A stretch of 64,000 nucleotides of DNA, taken from positions 1-64,000 of the forward strand of contig CBKWJC010000027.1 of the NCBI GenBank assembly GCA_966674685.1, written 5' to 3'. The notes beneath the pieces are model-generated. The model ran no database searches. It saw nothing but the letters and a program-made list of their open reading frames with translations, and was not told the DNA's origin. Below are positions 44,801 through 53,223 of the stretch, in pieces (the first letter of the stretch is position 1; every line of letters begins with the position of its first letter). Origin of the DNA: Thainema sp966674685 (GTDB lineage: Bacteria; Cyanobacteriota; Cyanobacteriia; Phormidesmidales; Phormidesmidaceae). The translations under genes and the position numbers were made by a program.

Positions 44801-47480
44801 CTACATGAATCGGGGTGGATTGCTGACGATTGAGGCCAATGATTCCACCGCGATTCTGGGTAGTAACTGGATTGATTTTTGGCAGGATGACGAACGGGAA
44901 CAGGCCATTGCTGCGATCGCAAATGCCAAAGCAGGCAACGTCGGTCGGATGCAGGGCTACTGTCCCACGCTAAACGGTAAACCGAAATGGTGGGATATCG
45001 TCGTTACACCCCTGCGCGATGCTACCGAACAGGTAGTCAAACTGGTTGTGGTTTCCCGCGATATCACCGAGCAGAAGCAAGCAAATGCAGCTCTCCGGGA
45101 GAGCGAGGAGCGGTTCCGCTGTATGGCTGATAATGCCCCCGTGATGGTTTGGGTGTCTGACCCAACTGGCTATTGCACCTACCTAAGCCAAACCTGGTAT
45201 GACTTTTCCGGTCAAACAGAGGCGACCGGGCTGGGATTTGGCTGGTTAGATGTGGTGCATCCTGAAGATCAGGCCATCACTCGCACTATTTTTATGGCTG
45301 CTAATCAGCGGCAAGAAGCCTTTCAGTTCGAGTATCGGCTGCGGCGCAAGGATGGGGAATACCGCTGGGCGATTGATGCCGCTAGCCCCTGGTTTGGCGT
45401 AGATGGTCAGTTCAAGGGCTACATTGGCTCGGTGATGGATATTAGCGATCGCAAACGAGCCGAGGAAACCCTGCGGCAGCGCGAAACCGAACTGCGCTTA
45501 GTGACCAACTCCGTACCCGCCCTGATCTCATTTATTGATGCCGATCAGCGCTACCGCTTCACCAATCAAGGATATGAGGAATGGTTCGCCCGCCCAGCCG
45601 TAGGAGATATCTACGGGAAGCATATCCAGGAAGTCGTGGGTGAAGCGACCTATGCCGAAATTCGGCCCTATGTGGAACAGGTCCTGGCCGGAGAGCAAGT
45701 TACATTTGAACGACAAGTCCTCTATAAAGACGGTGTTATTCGCCACGTCAGCGCCACCTACGTACCGCGCTTTAATAGCCAGGGAGCCGTTGAAGGATTT
45801 GTCGCGCTGGTCAATGACATCAGCGACATCAAACAGGCCGAAGCTGCTCTGCGACAAAGCGAAGAGCGCTATCGCTATCTGGCTGAATCGATTCCGCAAC
45901 TGGTGTGGACAGCCGACGCAGGCGGCAGGCTCTTGGATGTCAATCAGCGCTGGACGGAGTTCACGGGACTGTCCCTCGAACAGGCCCAAATCGGCGGTTG
46001 GCAAGCCGTTGTTCATCCCGAGGATATCCCTACTCTCAACCAAAAGTGGACAATGGCGCAGCAAGCGGGCGCTAACTATCAGGCCGAGGGGCGTATGCGT
46101 CAAATCGGCGGTAGCTATCGCTGGCATCTCCATCAGGCCGTCCCGCTCAAGAATAAGCAGGGTCGAGTGATCAAATGGTTTGGCACAGCCACCGACATCG
46201 AAGAACAAAAGCAGCTAGAACAGCAGCGCAGCCAACTACTAGAGCGAGAACAAGCCGCCCGAGAAGCGGCTGAAGCTGCCAACCGCACCAAAGATGAATT
46301 TTTAGCGGTGGTCTCCCACGAGTTGCGATCGCCGCTCAACCCGATTTTGGGCTGGTCAACTCTGCTCAAAAACGGCGTTTTGGATGAGGCCAAGACCCAA
46401 AAAGCGCTAGCTGTGATTGAGCGCAATGCCAAACTGCAAACCGAACTGATTGACGACCTGCTCGATGTTTCTCGCATGCTGCGGGGCAAGCTGGATATCA
46501 CAGTTCGTCCAGTTAATTTAGCTGCCACTATTCAAGCCGCCACTGAAACTGTCCGCCTCGCAGCAGAAGCCAAATCGATCCAGATTCACCTCAATCTGGA
46601 TCGCAACGTGGGGCTGGTAGCGGGTGATGTTACGCGCCTACAGCAAATTGTCTGGAATCTTCTTGCCAATGCCGTCAAGTTTACGCCGAATGGAGGCCGA
46701 GTGGAGGTGAGGTTAGAGCAGGTTAGTGGGGAGAGGCGAGGGAGCAAGGGGGCAAGGGGGCAAGAGAATGCTGCTCCCCCTCTCTCCTTCTCCCCCTCTC
46801 CCCCTCCTACCTATGCTCAAATCACCGTCAGCGATACCGGGAAAGGGATTACACCGGAATTTCTGCCCCATGTGTTTGACTATTTCCGGCAGGCCGATAG
46901 TGCGACGACGCGGCAGTTCGGTGGTCTAGGGTTGGGGCTGGCAATTGTGCGTCATCTGGTGGAGCTACACGGTGGCACAATTCAGGCTGAGAGTTTGGGT
47001 GAAGACATGGGTGCAACGTTTGTCGTGACCTTGCCAACTCTATCGGCTCAACAAACTGCCAAACAAGCGGCTCGACGGAAAAAGCCAGCTCTTAATTTAC
47101 AGGATGTCTGTGTTTTAGTGGTTGATGATGAGCCGGATACCCGAGATATTACGGCTGTTATCTTGAAGCAGGCTGGCGCTAGTGTGGCTTTGGCTGGTTC
47201 TGCTGCAGAAGCGCTGAGAGCTTTACAGCACGCTCAACCCCAAGTGTTGGTTAGCGACATTGGAATGCCGGATATTGATGGCTATACGCTGATGCGGCAA
47301 ATCCGAATTCTATCACCTGAGCAAGGTGGTCAGATTCCAGCCATTGCCTTGACCGCTTATGCTTCAGAGCTTGACTATGGCCGGGTCATGGCCGCTGGTT
47401 TTCATAAGCATGTGCCCAAGCCTGTCGAACCTGATGTGTTGATTGAGGCAGTGGCAAGTTTAGTCAGAGGGAAGGTTTGA
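41892..47480 (+). CDS. Giant hybrid histidine kinase with two kinase cores
   Basis: The 1862 residues contain, in order: PAS (about 20-160), GAF (165-345), HisKA with phospho-His in SHEFRTPL (about 370), HATPase (470-615; N box NLLSNAFKFT), receiver with Asp in VLSDVMMPELDG (about 723), five PAS/PAC repeats (about 815-1450), a second HisKA in SHELRSPL (about 1475), a second HATPase (N box NLLANAVKFTPNGG, about 1589; ATP lid FGGLGLGLAI) and a final receiver (VLVSDIGMPDIDG, about 1787). It senses several signals in the cytoplasm, since no membrane helix is seen, and runs a phosphorelay. Three low-complexity inserts interrupt it, two at equivalent sites in the HATPase domains. The output partner is unknown. 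Confidence 0.93.
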   Translation: MKARDAKDTFVGGGEMGELMRSQDWSQTPFGPVEQWSPSLRSALSICLNSRFPIAIYWGTDRLLLYNDAWRPIVGNKHPWSLGRPGQEVWPEIWDDIGPEFEQVFATGEGIFHSDELLAMYRFGYTEECFFDYTFNPIQGEGGGVEGIFNVVSETTYRVLNDRRARFLRELAATTGNIKTIDAVYTQITKVLQANSTDIPFSLLYRIDSEEQVAYRCGDAVGATQSASSKLSKSSALLTDFIAPQRVDLAPATSTGWPIAEVVRTAQPQRIDNVIEQFGSLPGSPWPEPPREAMVVPIMIPGHMKVAGVLIAVANPRRQLDDNYCDFFSQTAGQIAAAIANAQSYEEERRRTEALAELDRAKTVFFSNISHEFRTPLTLMLGPAEDALQTTQDPEQRERLELIHRNALRLQKLVNTLLDFSRIESTRMQAVYEPTDLAALTTDLAGVFRSAIERAGLNFQVNCPTLAEPAYIDREMWEKIVLNLLSNAFKFTFEGEIRVSLCVEEWGQGSKGAGEQGGVFDQSSLPPSPPPSPHFILTVQDTGTGIPADELPRIFDRFHRVKRVRGRSYESSGIGLALVQELVHLHGGTIEVSSVIDQGTTFTVAIPTGSAHLPCDRIHADRTLTSTATGAMPYVEEALRWLPAERVGEWEQRSRGAREQGSEGAREQTHPPIHSPTHLPKILLADDNTDMLDYVQRLLIPQYDVEVVRDGRAALAAIRQERPDLVLSDVMMPELDGFELLRQLRADPATQDLPVILLSARAGEESRLGCLVAGADDYLVKPFSARELLARVEAVLKLMQLRQEASATLHRSEERSQLALQIAQLGTWRYDPVTTLVDFDERMREIWGEPADAAQLTLARVIERIHPADRDWLTSTVSAAVEPTSPGTYKIDYRIIWDDGTERWIAANGQAIFAGEGDQRQVVEFLGTALDITDRRSTEAALRESEELTQRILDSSNDCIKVLTLEGQILYMNRGGLLTIEANDSTAILGSNWIDFWQDDEREQAIAAIANAKAGNVGRMQGYCPTLNGKPKWWDIVVTPLRDATEQVVKLVVVSRDITEQKQANAALRESEERFRCMADNAPVMVWVSDPTGYCTYLSQTWYDFSGQTEATGLGFGWLDVVHPEDQAITRTIFMAANQRQEAFQFEYRLRRKDGEYRWAIDAASPWFGVDGQFKGYIGSVMDISDRKRAEETLRQRETELRLVTNSVPALISFIDADQRYRFTNQGYEEWFARPAVGDIYGKHIQEVVGEATYAEIRPYVEQVLAGEQVTFERQVLYKDGVIRHVSATYVPRFNSQGAVEGFVALVNDISDIKQAEAALRQSEERYRYLAESIPQLVWTADAGGRLLDVNQRWTEFTGLSLEQAQIGGWQAVVHPEDIPTLNQKWTMAQQAGANYQAEGRMRQIGGSYRWHLHQAVPLKNKQGRVIKWFGTATDIEEQKQLEQQRSQLLEREQAAREAAEAANRTKDEFLAVVSHELRSPLNPILGWSTLLKNGVLDEAKTQKALAVIERNAKLQTELIDDLLDVSRMLRGKLDITVRPVNLAATIQAATETVRLAAEAKSIQIHLNLDRNVGLVAGDVTRLQQIVWNLLANAVKFTPNGGRVEVRLEQVSGERRGSKGARGQENAAPPLSFSPSPPPTYAQITVSDTGKGITPEFLPHVFDYFRQADSATTRQFGGLGLGLAIVRHLVELHGGTIQAESLGEDMGATFVVTLPTLSAQQTAKQAARRKKPALNLQDVCVLVVDDEPDTRDITAVILKQAGASVALAGSAAEALRALQHAQPQVLVSDIGMPDIDGYTLMRQIRILSPEQGGQIPAIALTAYASELDYGRVMAAGFHKHVPKPVEPDVLIEAVASLVRGKV
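43402..43495 (+). repeat. In-frame low-complexity insert in HATPase 1
   Basis: A purine-rich block (GGGGCAGGGGAGTAAGGGAG and repeats) is followed by a pyrimidine-rich block (CTCTCCCTCCCTCTCC). It encodes Gly/Glu/Gln then Ser/Pro residues (about 504-534) between two beta strands of the ATPase fold. Confidence 0.7.
43823..43925 (+). repeat. In-frame low-complexity insert before the first receiver
   Basis: GAGCAAGGGAGC repeats followed by CATCCACCCATCCACTCCCC encode GAREQGSEGAREQ and HPPIHSPTHLP, in the linker between HATPase 1 and the first receiver domain. Confidence 0.7.
46726..46808 (+). repeat. In-frame low-complexity insert in HATPase 2
   Basis: GGGAGCAAGGGGGCAAGGGG is followed by CTCCCCCTCTCCTTCTCCCC. 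It encodes GSKGARGQE then PPLSFSPSPPP at the same structural position as the insert in HATPase 1. Confidence 0.7.
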
Positions 47481-47531
47481 CTGTAGGCAGCTAACTTTTA
47501 TAGCGGGGGGAGAGTTCGAGAGGGGACGGTG

Positions 47532-48905
47532 TTATAGGACTTGATTAGCTCGGATACAGTTGGCGTACCAGTCGAAGCTGGCTTTGGGAATGCGTTGCTG
47601 GGTGGCGTAGTCTACGTAGGTAATGCCGAATCGACGGTCGTAGCCATAAGCCCATTCGAAGTTGTCCAGCAGACTCCAGACAAAATAACCCATCAACGGA
47701 TAGCCTTCACTCACCGCGCGATGGGCATTTTTTAGCATTTGCCTTAGATAGAAAATGCGATCGCAATCTAGCACCTCGCCCTGTTCGGTCACCTGATCTT
47801 CAACTGCACAGCCATTTTCGCTGATAAACACAGATAACTCAGGCCGATCCAGCGTGTCGCTAATGTGGCGCACACCCCAGTACAGCGCTTCAGGAATCAC
47901 ATGCAGCCAGGGCATATTTAATCGGGGATAGCTTGTGGGAAACGGCAGTACTTCATAGCCCAATTTGTTATCGGCAGCTCGCACGTATAAACCGCTATAC
48001 ACATTGAAGCCAAAGGCATCCAGCGGCTGATGGATCGTCTCTAAATCACCTGGCTGGATATCCGGCATCTGATCGCCAAGTTTGTCATAGAGCGCGTCGC
48101 TGTAGCGCCCCGTCAACGCCGGATAGAGAATGCCGCCGTTGGTGCCAACGCGACCCATTGCGTTTTGAGCAGCGGCAATATGCTCATCGGTTTCCGCGAT
48201 CGGAACCGTTGCCAGAAAGTTGTCTACTAGCGCCACTGAGCAGGGCTGCGGCGTGTGGGCGCGAATCGCCTGACAGGCTAAACCGTGAGCCAGCAGCGCA
48301 TGATGGGAGGTCTGCCAAACGTCCTTCTTGGACTGCACCACCGTCCCCGGCGCATGGGGCGGCACCTGATTGATCCCGTATCCCAAATGAGTAAAACAAA
48401 AGATTTCATTAATGGTCATCCAGTGCCGCACCCGATCGCCCAGTCGCTGCACCACGATGCTGGCATAGTCAGCAAAATCCTTGGCCATCTCCCGACTGCG
48501 CCAGGAGCCATAGCGGTCTTCCAGAGCCTGCGGGCTGTCCCAGTGAAACAGGGTGACGTGCGGCGTGATGCCATTTTCCAGCAGCGCATCGACTAGCTGG
48601 CAGTAAAAGTCTAACCCTACCTGATTTACATTGCCCCGCCCCTCCGGCACTACGCGCGGCCAGGCAATGCTGAAGCGGTAGTGCTGAATTCCCAGCTTCA
48701 CCATCAGCGCAATATCGTCTCGATAGCGATGGTAGTGATCACATGCGATCGCACCTGTATCTCCGTTCAAAACTCGTCCTGGCGTAGCGCTAAACGTATC
48801 CCAGACGCTGTCTTGACGGCCATTGGCCTGTGTCGCTCCCTCGATTTGATAAGCGGCGGTTGCGGCTCCCCACTGAAAACCGGATGGAAATGAATAGCTG
48901 GTCAT
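47532..48905 (-). CDS. Family GH1 beta-glucosidase
   Basis: A 457-residue cytoplasmic glycoside hydrolase of family 1. The N-terminal signature FQWGAATAAYQIEGA, the acid/base Glu in MTINEIF (about 165) and the nucleophile in VFISENG (about 352) are present. The residue after the acid/base Glu is Ile where most members have Pro. Substrate-binding text includes HWDSPQALEDRYGSW, and the C-terminal SLLDNFEWAYGYDRRFGI is typical. It probably hydrolyses beta-glucosides. ATG 48905 (MTSYSFPSGFQWG) gives the standard length; a TTG at 48989 would add 28 residues with no family match. It is convergent with the histidine kinase gene. Confidence 0.94.
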   Translation of the reverse strand: MTSYSFPSGFQWGAATAAYQIEGATQANGRQDSVWDTFSATPGRVLNGDTGAIACDHYHRYRDDIALMVKLGIQHYRFSIAWPRVVPEGRGNVNQVGLDFYCQLVDALLENGITPHVTLFHWDSPQALEDRYGSWRSREMAKDFADYASIVVQRLGDRVRHWMTINEIFCFTHLGYGINQVPPHAPGTVVQSKKDVWQTSHHALLAHGLACQAIRAHTPQPCSVALVDNFLATVPIAETDEHIAAAQNAMGRVGTNGGILYPALTGRYSDALYDKLGDQMPDIQPGDLETIHQPLDAFGFNVYSGLYVRAADNKLGYEVLPFPTSYPRLNMPWLHVIPEALYWGVRHISDTLDRPELSVFISENGCAVEDQVTEQGEVLDCDRIFYLRQMLKNAHRAVSEGYPLMGYFVWSLLDNFEWAYGYDRRFGITYVDYATQQRIPKASFDWYANCIRANQVL

Positions 48906-49050
48906 GAGCCAAAACTCTCTAAACGGCCTTGAAGCAGTACCCCATGAGTATCGATTGCAGCGGTCGGCATTTTCTGGGGTCGGCTTCAAACTGTATTAAG
49001 CAATCTTATCTTGTATATTATTTGGAAGAACGATTGCTCAACAGGACACA

Positions 49051-49767
49051 ATGCTAAAGCTTCTCACAACCACGGCTCGGTGGCGCTCACGCCTAACCCG
49101 TCTGATTGGCCTAGTTGGCCTTGCTATATTGACCTTACAGCTTTGGGCAACGCCAGCCTGGGCAACGGGAGTCGCCGACATTCCCAACGTTTCAGCCGGA
49201 CAGCCAACGTGGATAGTTGACCAGGCAAATCTGTTTAGTCGGATTAATGAAACAAAGATTAGCGATCGGCTAAGCGAGCTGGCTGCACAAACCGGAAAAG
49301 AAGTCCGGATTGTCACGATCCATCGGCTAGACTATGGCGAAACAGCTGAAAGTCTAACCAATAAGCTATTTGACGCTTGGTTTCCAACCCTGTCTGAGCG
49401 CTCCAATCAAGTCGTTCTGTTTATCGACGATGTGACCAACGGCGTGGCGATTCGCACGGGCGAGAGCGTGAAGTCCCTCATGTCCGACGACATTGCTGAG
49501 AGCGTCGCTCAGGAAACGGTGATGGTGCCCCTGCGGGATGGTAATCGCTATAACCAAGCGTTTCTGGATGCTACAGAGCGAATGGTTGCCGTTCTGTCTG
49601 GCCAAGCCGATCCAGGCCCACCGATTGTCGAAGATAATATCAATGTCGAAGGCACGTTTACACGGGCGGAAGACACAGACGACTACACAGCGACGATTGT
49701 TGTCGTGGTGCTACTAATCGCTGCAACCGTGATTCCGATGGTGACTTACTACTGGTATGTTCGATAG
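49051..49767 (+). CDS. TPM-domain protein, Psb32-like
   Basis: A 238-residue exported protein. A signal peptide (RLIGLVGLAILTLQLWATPAWA) is followed by a TPM domain (about 50-180) with WIVDQANLFSRINE, EVRIVTIHRLDYG and VVLFIDDVTNGVAIRTG, and by one C-terminal membrane helix (about 212-232, TATIVVVVLLIAATVIPMV). This matches cyanobacterial and plant Psb32, which protects photosystem II from photodamage and speeds its repair in the thylakoid membrane. The ribosome site AGGACACA precedes the ATG. A rho-independent terminator lies about 130 bases downstream. Confidence 0.85.
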   Translation: MLKLLTTTARWRSRLTRLIGLVGLAILTLQLWATPAWATGVADIPNVSAGQPTWIVDQANLFSRINETKISDRLSELAAQTGKEVRIVTIHRLDYGETAESLTNKLFDAWFPTLSERSNQVVLFIDDVTNGVAIRTGESVKSLMSDDIAESVAQETVMVPLRDGNRYNQAFLDATERMVAVLSGQADPGPPIVEDNINVEGTFTRAEDTDDYTATIVVVVLLIAATVIPMVTYYWYVR

Positions 49768-49781
49768 CTTGGCGATGGTTA

Positions 49782-49820
49782 GTGCTGAAGACTGAGTGCT
49801 GAAGACTGAGTGCTGAGTGA
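49782..49820 (+). repeat. Short tandem repeat AGTGCTGAAGACTG
   Basis: Three near-copies of AGTGCTGA(AGACTG) follow the Psb32-like gene. GTGCTGAGTGCTGAG recurs at 50703-50718 behind the stress-protein pseudogene. These are short tandem repeats of the kind common in filamentous cyanobacteria. Confidence 0.65.
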
Positions 49821-49895
49821 GTCTTTGTAGCTGTTACAGTCATCTACAGGCAAATTTCTCAAAAAATTGATGCCGAAATAATTCGCTCTTTAGAG

Positions 49896-49926
49896 GGATA
49901 GGCCCCCAAATGCCTGTCCTTTTTTT
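49896..49926 (+). terminator. Rho-independent terminator
   Basis: GGATAGGC (49896-49903) pairs with GCCTGTCC (49912-49919) with one G-U pair, followed by seven T. It ends the Psb32-like transcript. Confidence 0.85.
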
Positions 49927-50164
49927 ATGACTTTTATCGTGTGTGTTCACTTCAATTGGGGGATGAAAAATCAGTTGAGATTTGCCATTGTTGAGTGAAT
50001 ATATGTAGCGTTTTCAGTGCTCGAATAGAGTGAGGCGAGGGAGTTGAGGAGTGAGGCAAAAATGGCTGTAGAGGTCTGTAAAGGGCTGTAAAGACTCAGC
50101 GCTATATGCCTCCATATTCCTCCATAGCAGCTATTGAAGGTCGTTAAGAACCGAGAATCAAATT

Positions 50165-50690
50165 ATGAGTTTTAAACGTATTTTAGTTGCCCTTGATCGG
50201 CATAGTTCTCTAGCAGAAAATGTTCTGAATCAGGCTGCTGATTTAGCTCAGGCTCAGTCAGCTCAGGTGTTGATGATGCATTGTTTGGATGCAGCTCGCT
50301 TGAGTGCGCTGGATCCCTTGCCGATGTATGCGCCATCGGGGATTCCAATTAGCCCAATTCACCCAGTTGTGGGGATGGAGATGCAGCCTGTCGCGGCTGC
50401 TCAACCGCAGGATTCAAAACAGGTTTCCAAACAGCAGCAGGAGTTTGAAGCTATTGATCAGTGGCTGAGCCAGCGTCAGACTCTACTCTGCGATCGCGGT
50501 ATTCAGGCTGAAGTCGAACGCTGTTTCGGGCAGCCTAGCCATGAGATCTGCGATTTGGCAAAGCGCTGGAATGCAGAACCTAATTGTCATCGGGCGTCGC
50601 GGCCACAGCGGTTTAACCGAAGCGCTGATGGGCAGCGTGAGCAATCATGTTATGCATCATGCGCCCTGTGCGGTTTTGTTCGTTCAGTGA
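50165..50690 (+). pseudogene. Universal stress protein, frameshifted
   Basis: The first 137 codons encode a UspA-family protein (SFKRILVALDRHSSLAENVL, then LLCDRGIQAEVERCFGQPSHEI). At GCAGAACCTAATT (about 50574-50586) one extra A shifts the frame. Removing one A at 50577-50578 gives ADLIVIGRRGHSGLTEALMG and a normal end HHAPCAVLFVQ with TGA at 50688-50690. The shift destroys the nucleotide-binding GRRGHSG...GS motif and, if real, gives a 181-residue altered protein ending at 50710. It may be a true inactivation or a sequencing error. Short tandem repeats follow. Confidence 0.85.
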
Positions 50691-51047
50691 CAGTGAGAGA
50701 AAAGTGCTGAGTGCTGAGTAGGGGTGGATGGGTGGATGGGTAAATGCGTAGTCGAGTGATGATTTGATGAAGTAGACTACCCTATCACCCGATTGCTCCA
50801 TTGCTCCAGTTCACCTCTGAGGATTGTGGATTAAATAGCCTGTAAACCGTTCTATTCGTGGGGACACGGCATTGCCGTGTCTGAATCTCAACGCGTTTCT
50901 TATAGTGGTTCTAGATAAGAACGAGAGAGAAGAGTGCCTCATCATGAGGCACTCTTCTCTCTCGTTCTCTCGTTCTTAACTGGAATGACTATAGCTTCCG
51001 TAATAGCCCTTTTGTGCCTCACTCCTCACTTCTCTCGCCTCACTTTC
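50691..51047. other. Repeat-rich intergenic region
   Basis: It holds GTGCTGAG and GGGTGGATGG repeats (50703-50745), a GGGACACGGCATTGCCGTGTC-type palindrome (GACACGGCA and TGCCGTGTC, about 50862-50881), and a long hairpin element (50898-50995). No gene is seen. Confidence 0.6.
50898..50995. repeat. Hairpin mini-element with inverted ends
   Basis: Perfect 21-base arms (50920-50940, 50946-50966; core AGTGCCTCATCATGAGGCACT). Outer ends TTATAGTGGTTCTAGATAAG and CTTAACTGGAATGACTATAG are imperfect inverted repeats (TATAGT..TTC.AG.TAAGAACG), giving a mini-element of about 98 bp. Confidence 0.6.
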
Positions 51048-52121
51048 TCAAAGTCGAAAAATGTCCATCAGAATGGCGTGATTGTCTACATGGCGATTTG
51101 GATTGGGTGAATCATAGACGATCAGCAATCCATCGGGATGATCCAGGCAGGGGCAAAGAGCAAGCCCTTCAGCGTGATCTGACCCTAAGGTGAATGGCAA
51201 ATTAAATACGAGTTCTAGATATTTGGAATCTTGGTCAGTTATGGTCTCTGTTTCGCAATTTAGCGGATCATGCCAGCGATAGAGCTGCATCGCGCCTTCT
51301 AGCTCCATCGTTGGGCCAGCTAGCAGCAAGAGATCATCGTTGTGAAAGCAGAGTTCTCGAATGCCTAGCCCACCAAGGTTGAAAAAGTGTTTGCGGTAGG
51401 GCTGCGCGTTGGGGCCAATGGGCTTGAGCGTCATGGTGCCCGATTCGTCTGTTTCTACTTCTAGCTCTAGGATGATAGCCCAGCCGCGCAGCACTGGCCC
51501 TCGTAAGCCGAGATAAACGCGATCGCACTTTACCGCCAGTCCTTCAATATCCAGTCCGTTGTCTTTGCTGGGCAACTGGCTAGACACAATTGGCCCTAGA
51601 TGGGCATCTTCACAGAGTGCATCCATCAGCACATTGCCCTGATCAGAGGTTTGGAGCGCACTAGCTGCGATCGCATCATATTTTGAATCAGGCCGATCAT
51701 ACGCTTTATATAAATCGCCTTCTACGAATGGAATTCGCATTAGCAAAAAGCGATTTGCGTCCGTCTTCACTTTACTCAGGGCTTTAATATCTTTTTCAAT
51801 ATTTTTCCCCTTGGGCTTCCCCCGCTTTGTACTGTGAGAGCCAATTACCCATAAATATGGCTCTGAGTAGTCCATACCCTCAATGTCAACTTCATCTTCT
51901 AAATTGAATAAGTCAATGTAGTCCTTGAGATGAACAACCTGGTGATCGCCGTAAATGTAAGGTGCGATCGGAGAAAGCCGTTCGAGGGTGCGAAATTCGT
52001 CTGATCCAACCCACAAGCTGCCATCGGGCGTAAACGCAGCAGCTGAAAGTTCATTCAGTAAATCATCGTCATCATCACCAAAGCGGAGTAGGACTCGGCT
52101 GAGCAAAAACGGATCAGACAT
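51048..52121 (-). CDS. DUF3616 family protein
   Basis: A 357-residue soluble protein of the DUF3616 family, which I expect to fold as a beta-propeller-like protein. Typical text is LSAAAFTPDGSLWVGSDE, DIEGMDYSEPYLWVIGSHS, LDIEGLAVKCDRVYLGLRGP and DHAEGLALCP. The paired DIEG motifs suggest a metal- or ligand-binding site. The function is unknown. I chose ATG 52121 (MSDPFLLSRVLLRFG) over a TTG four codons upstream. It is divergent from the response-regulator gene. Confidence 0.85.
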   Translation of the reverse strand: MSDPFLLSRVLLRFGDDDDDLLNELSAAAFTPDGSLWVGSDEFRTLERLSPIAPYIYGDHQVVHLKDYIDLFNLEDEVDIEGMDYSEPYLWVIGSHSTKRGKPKGKNIEKDIKALSKVKTDANRFLLMRIPFVEGDLYKAYDRPDSKYDAIAASALQTSDQGNVLMDALCEDAHLGPIVSSQLPSKDNGLDIEGLAVKCDRVYLGLRGPVLRGWAIILELEVETDESGTMTLKPIGPNAQPYRKHFFNLGGLGIRELCFHNDDLLLLAGPTMELEGAMQLYRWHDPLNCETETITDQDSKYLELVFNLPFTLGSDHAEGLALCPCLDHPDGLLIVYDSPNPNRHVDNHAILMDIFRL

Positions 52122-52453
52122 AGGAAATCGCAAAATTCAGTTCACTTAAGTTTGCCAAGCAATCAGAAATTTGGCATCTCTCTAGAGAATATTTCGTGAC
52201 GGGCTTAATTCACGCTGTCTATTTACCAGGGACGCGTCGCTGTAGTCAGCTCTGTTAGGACACCGACGTTTTTGTAGCCCAAAGCCGCGCCACAAAAATG
52301 GCCTAATCAAAACGTCCTAATCAATCCTAATCAATGGGACTATCGCTATATGATTGGATAGTTGGACAAGCCATTGGTCTTCTGTGTATTCAGATTATCC
52401 AGACAAAATTCGAGCCTAAACCTTAATATGGATGCGGTATCACCTCTAACACC
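52122..52453. other. Divergent intergenic region
   Basis: A small stem (TTTTTGT 52269-52275 with ACAAAAA 52292-52298) is followed by three copies of CCTAATCAA between 52302 and 52335. Promoters of the two divergent genes must lie here, but I cannot define them. No gene is seen. Confidence 0.35.
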
Positions 52454-52840
52454 ATGTCAAAAAAAATTCTGATCGTTGATGACGAACCCCATATTCGGAT
52501 GCTGATTGAGCAAACCTTGGAGGATTTAGAAGACCAAGATGTTGAGCTGCTGTTGGCCACAAACGGGCAAGAAGCGCTGGATATCATTCGGGCAGAGGAG
52601 CCGCAGCTCGTATTTTTAGACGTGATGATGCCGCAGATGAACGGGTTTGAGGTCTGCCGCACCGTCAAACACGATCTCAACCTCAGCGATATTTACATCG
52701 TCATGCTGACGGCTAAGGGGCAGGAGTTCGACAAGCAAAAGGGGCAAGAAGTCGGGGCCAATCTCTACATGACCAAACCGTTTGACCCCGATGATCTAGT
52801 TGACAAATCGATTGAGATTTTGGGGCTAGAACCTATTTAA
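52454..52840 (+). CDS. Single-domain response regulator (CheY-like)
   Basis: A 128-residue receiver domain without an output domain. The acidic pocket is in LIVDDEPHIRML, the phospho-acceptor Asp in VFLDVMMPQMNG (about 56) and the conserved Lys in MTKPFDPDDL (about 109). It probably relays phosphate from a kinase encoded elsewhere. Its stop codon overlaps that of the convergent gene in the palindrome TTAATTAA. Confidence 0.93.
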   Translation: MSKKILIVDDEPHIRMLIEQTLEDLEDQDVELLLATNGQEALDIIRAEEPQLVFLDVMMPQMNGFEVCRTVKHDLNLSDIYIVMLTAKGQEFDKQKGQEVGANLYMTKPFDPDDLVDKSIEILGLEPI

Positions 52841-53223
52841 TTAACCTGTTCTAATGCCGCCACCCGTGCCTCTAATGCTCTCAAATCTTCTCTCAGTTCA
52901 ATAGCCAATGTTGCCAGATTGTCGAACTGCTGATCTAGAGACAAATATGCGCCAGAAGCGGGTGGTGCAGATGGTAACGGTGGGGCAGGTTGCAGAGGTT
53001 GCGTCGGTTGCGATCGCGCGGTCGATGATAACCGACTCAGCTCAGCCTGCACCATTCTCAGCTCATACTCTAGGCTGTTCACTCTGGACTCCAAGCGAAT
53101 ATTCGCCCAACCAGGAGCCGCAATCAGAAATCCCCAGATACAGCTAGTGAGCAAGACTAATCCAATCATCCGCTGCCAAATACGAGATGATTTTGGTAGA
53201 AAACGAAAAGAACGACGATTCAT
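52837..53223 (-). CDS. Small exported or membrane protein with coiled coil
   Basis: A 128-residue protein of no family I recognise. The N-terminus is very basic and is followed by a hydrophobic segment ending at a signal-peptidase-like site (MIGLVLLTSCIWGFLIAAPG, then WANI). Then come a heptad-like stretch (RVNSLEYELRMVQAELSRL), a Pro-rich linker and a second coiled coil (LREDLRALEARVAALEQ). Its ATG overlaps the stop of the flavoprotein gene by four bases (ATGA), so it is translationally coupled and probably functionally linked. It may be a periplasmic trimer or an anchor. Confidence 0.65.
   Translation of the reverse strand: MNRRSFRFLPKSSRIWQRMIGLVLLTSCIWGFLIAAPGWANIRLESRVNSLEYELRMVQAELSRLSSTARSQPTQPLQPAPPLPSAPPASGAYLSLDQQFDNLATLAIELREDLRALEARVAALEQVN

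Noticed and set aside
45528..46208. 226-codon antisense reading frame inside the hybrid kinase
   Set aside because: The sense strand encodes clear PAS domains; the antisense frame has no domain or start signal.
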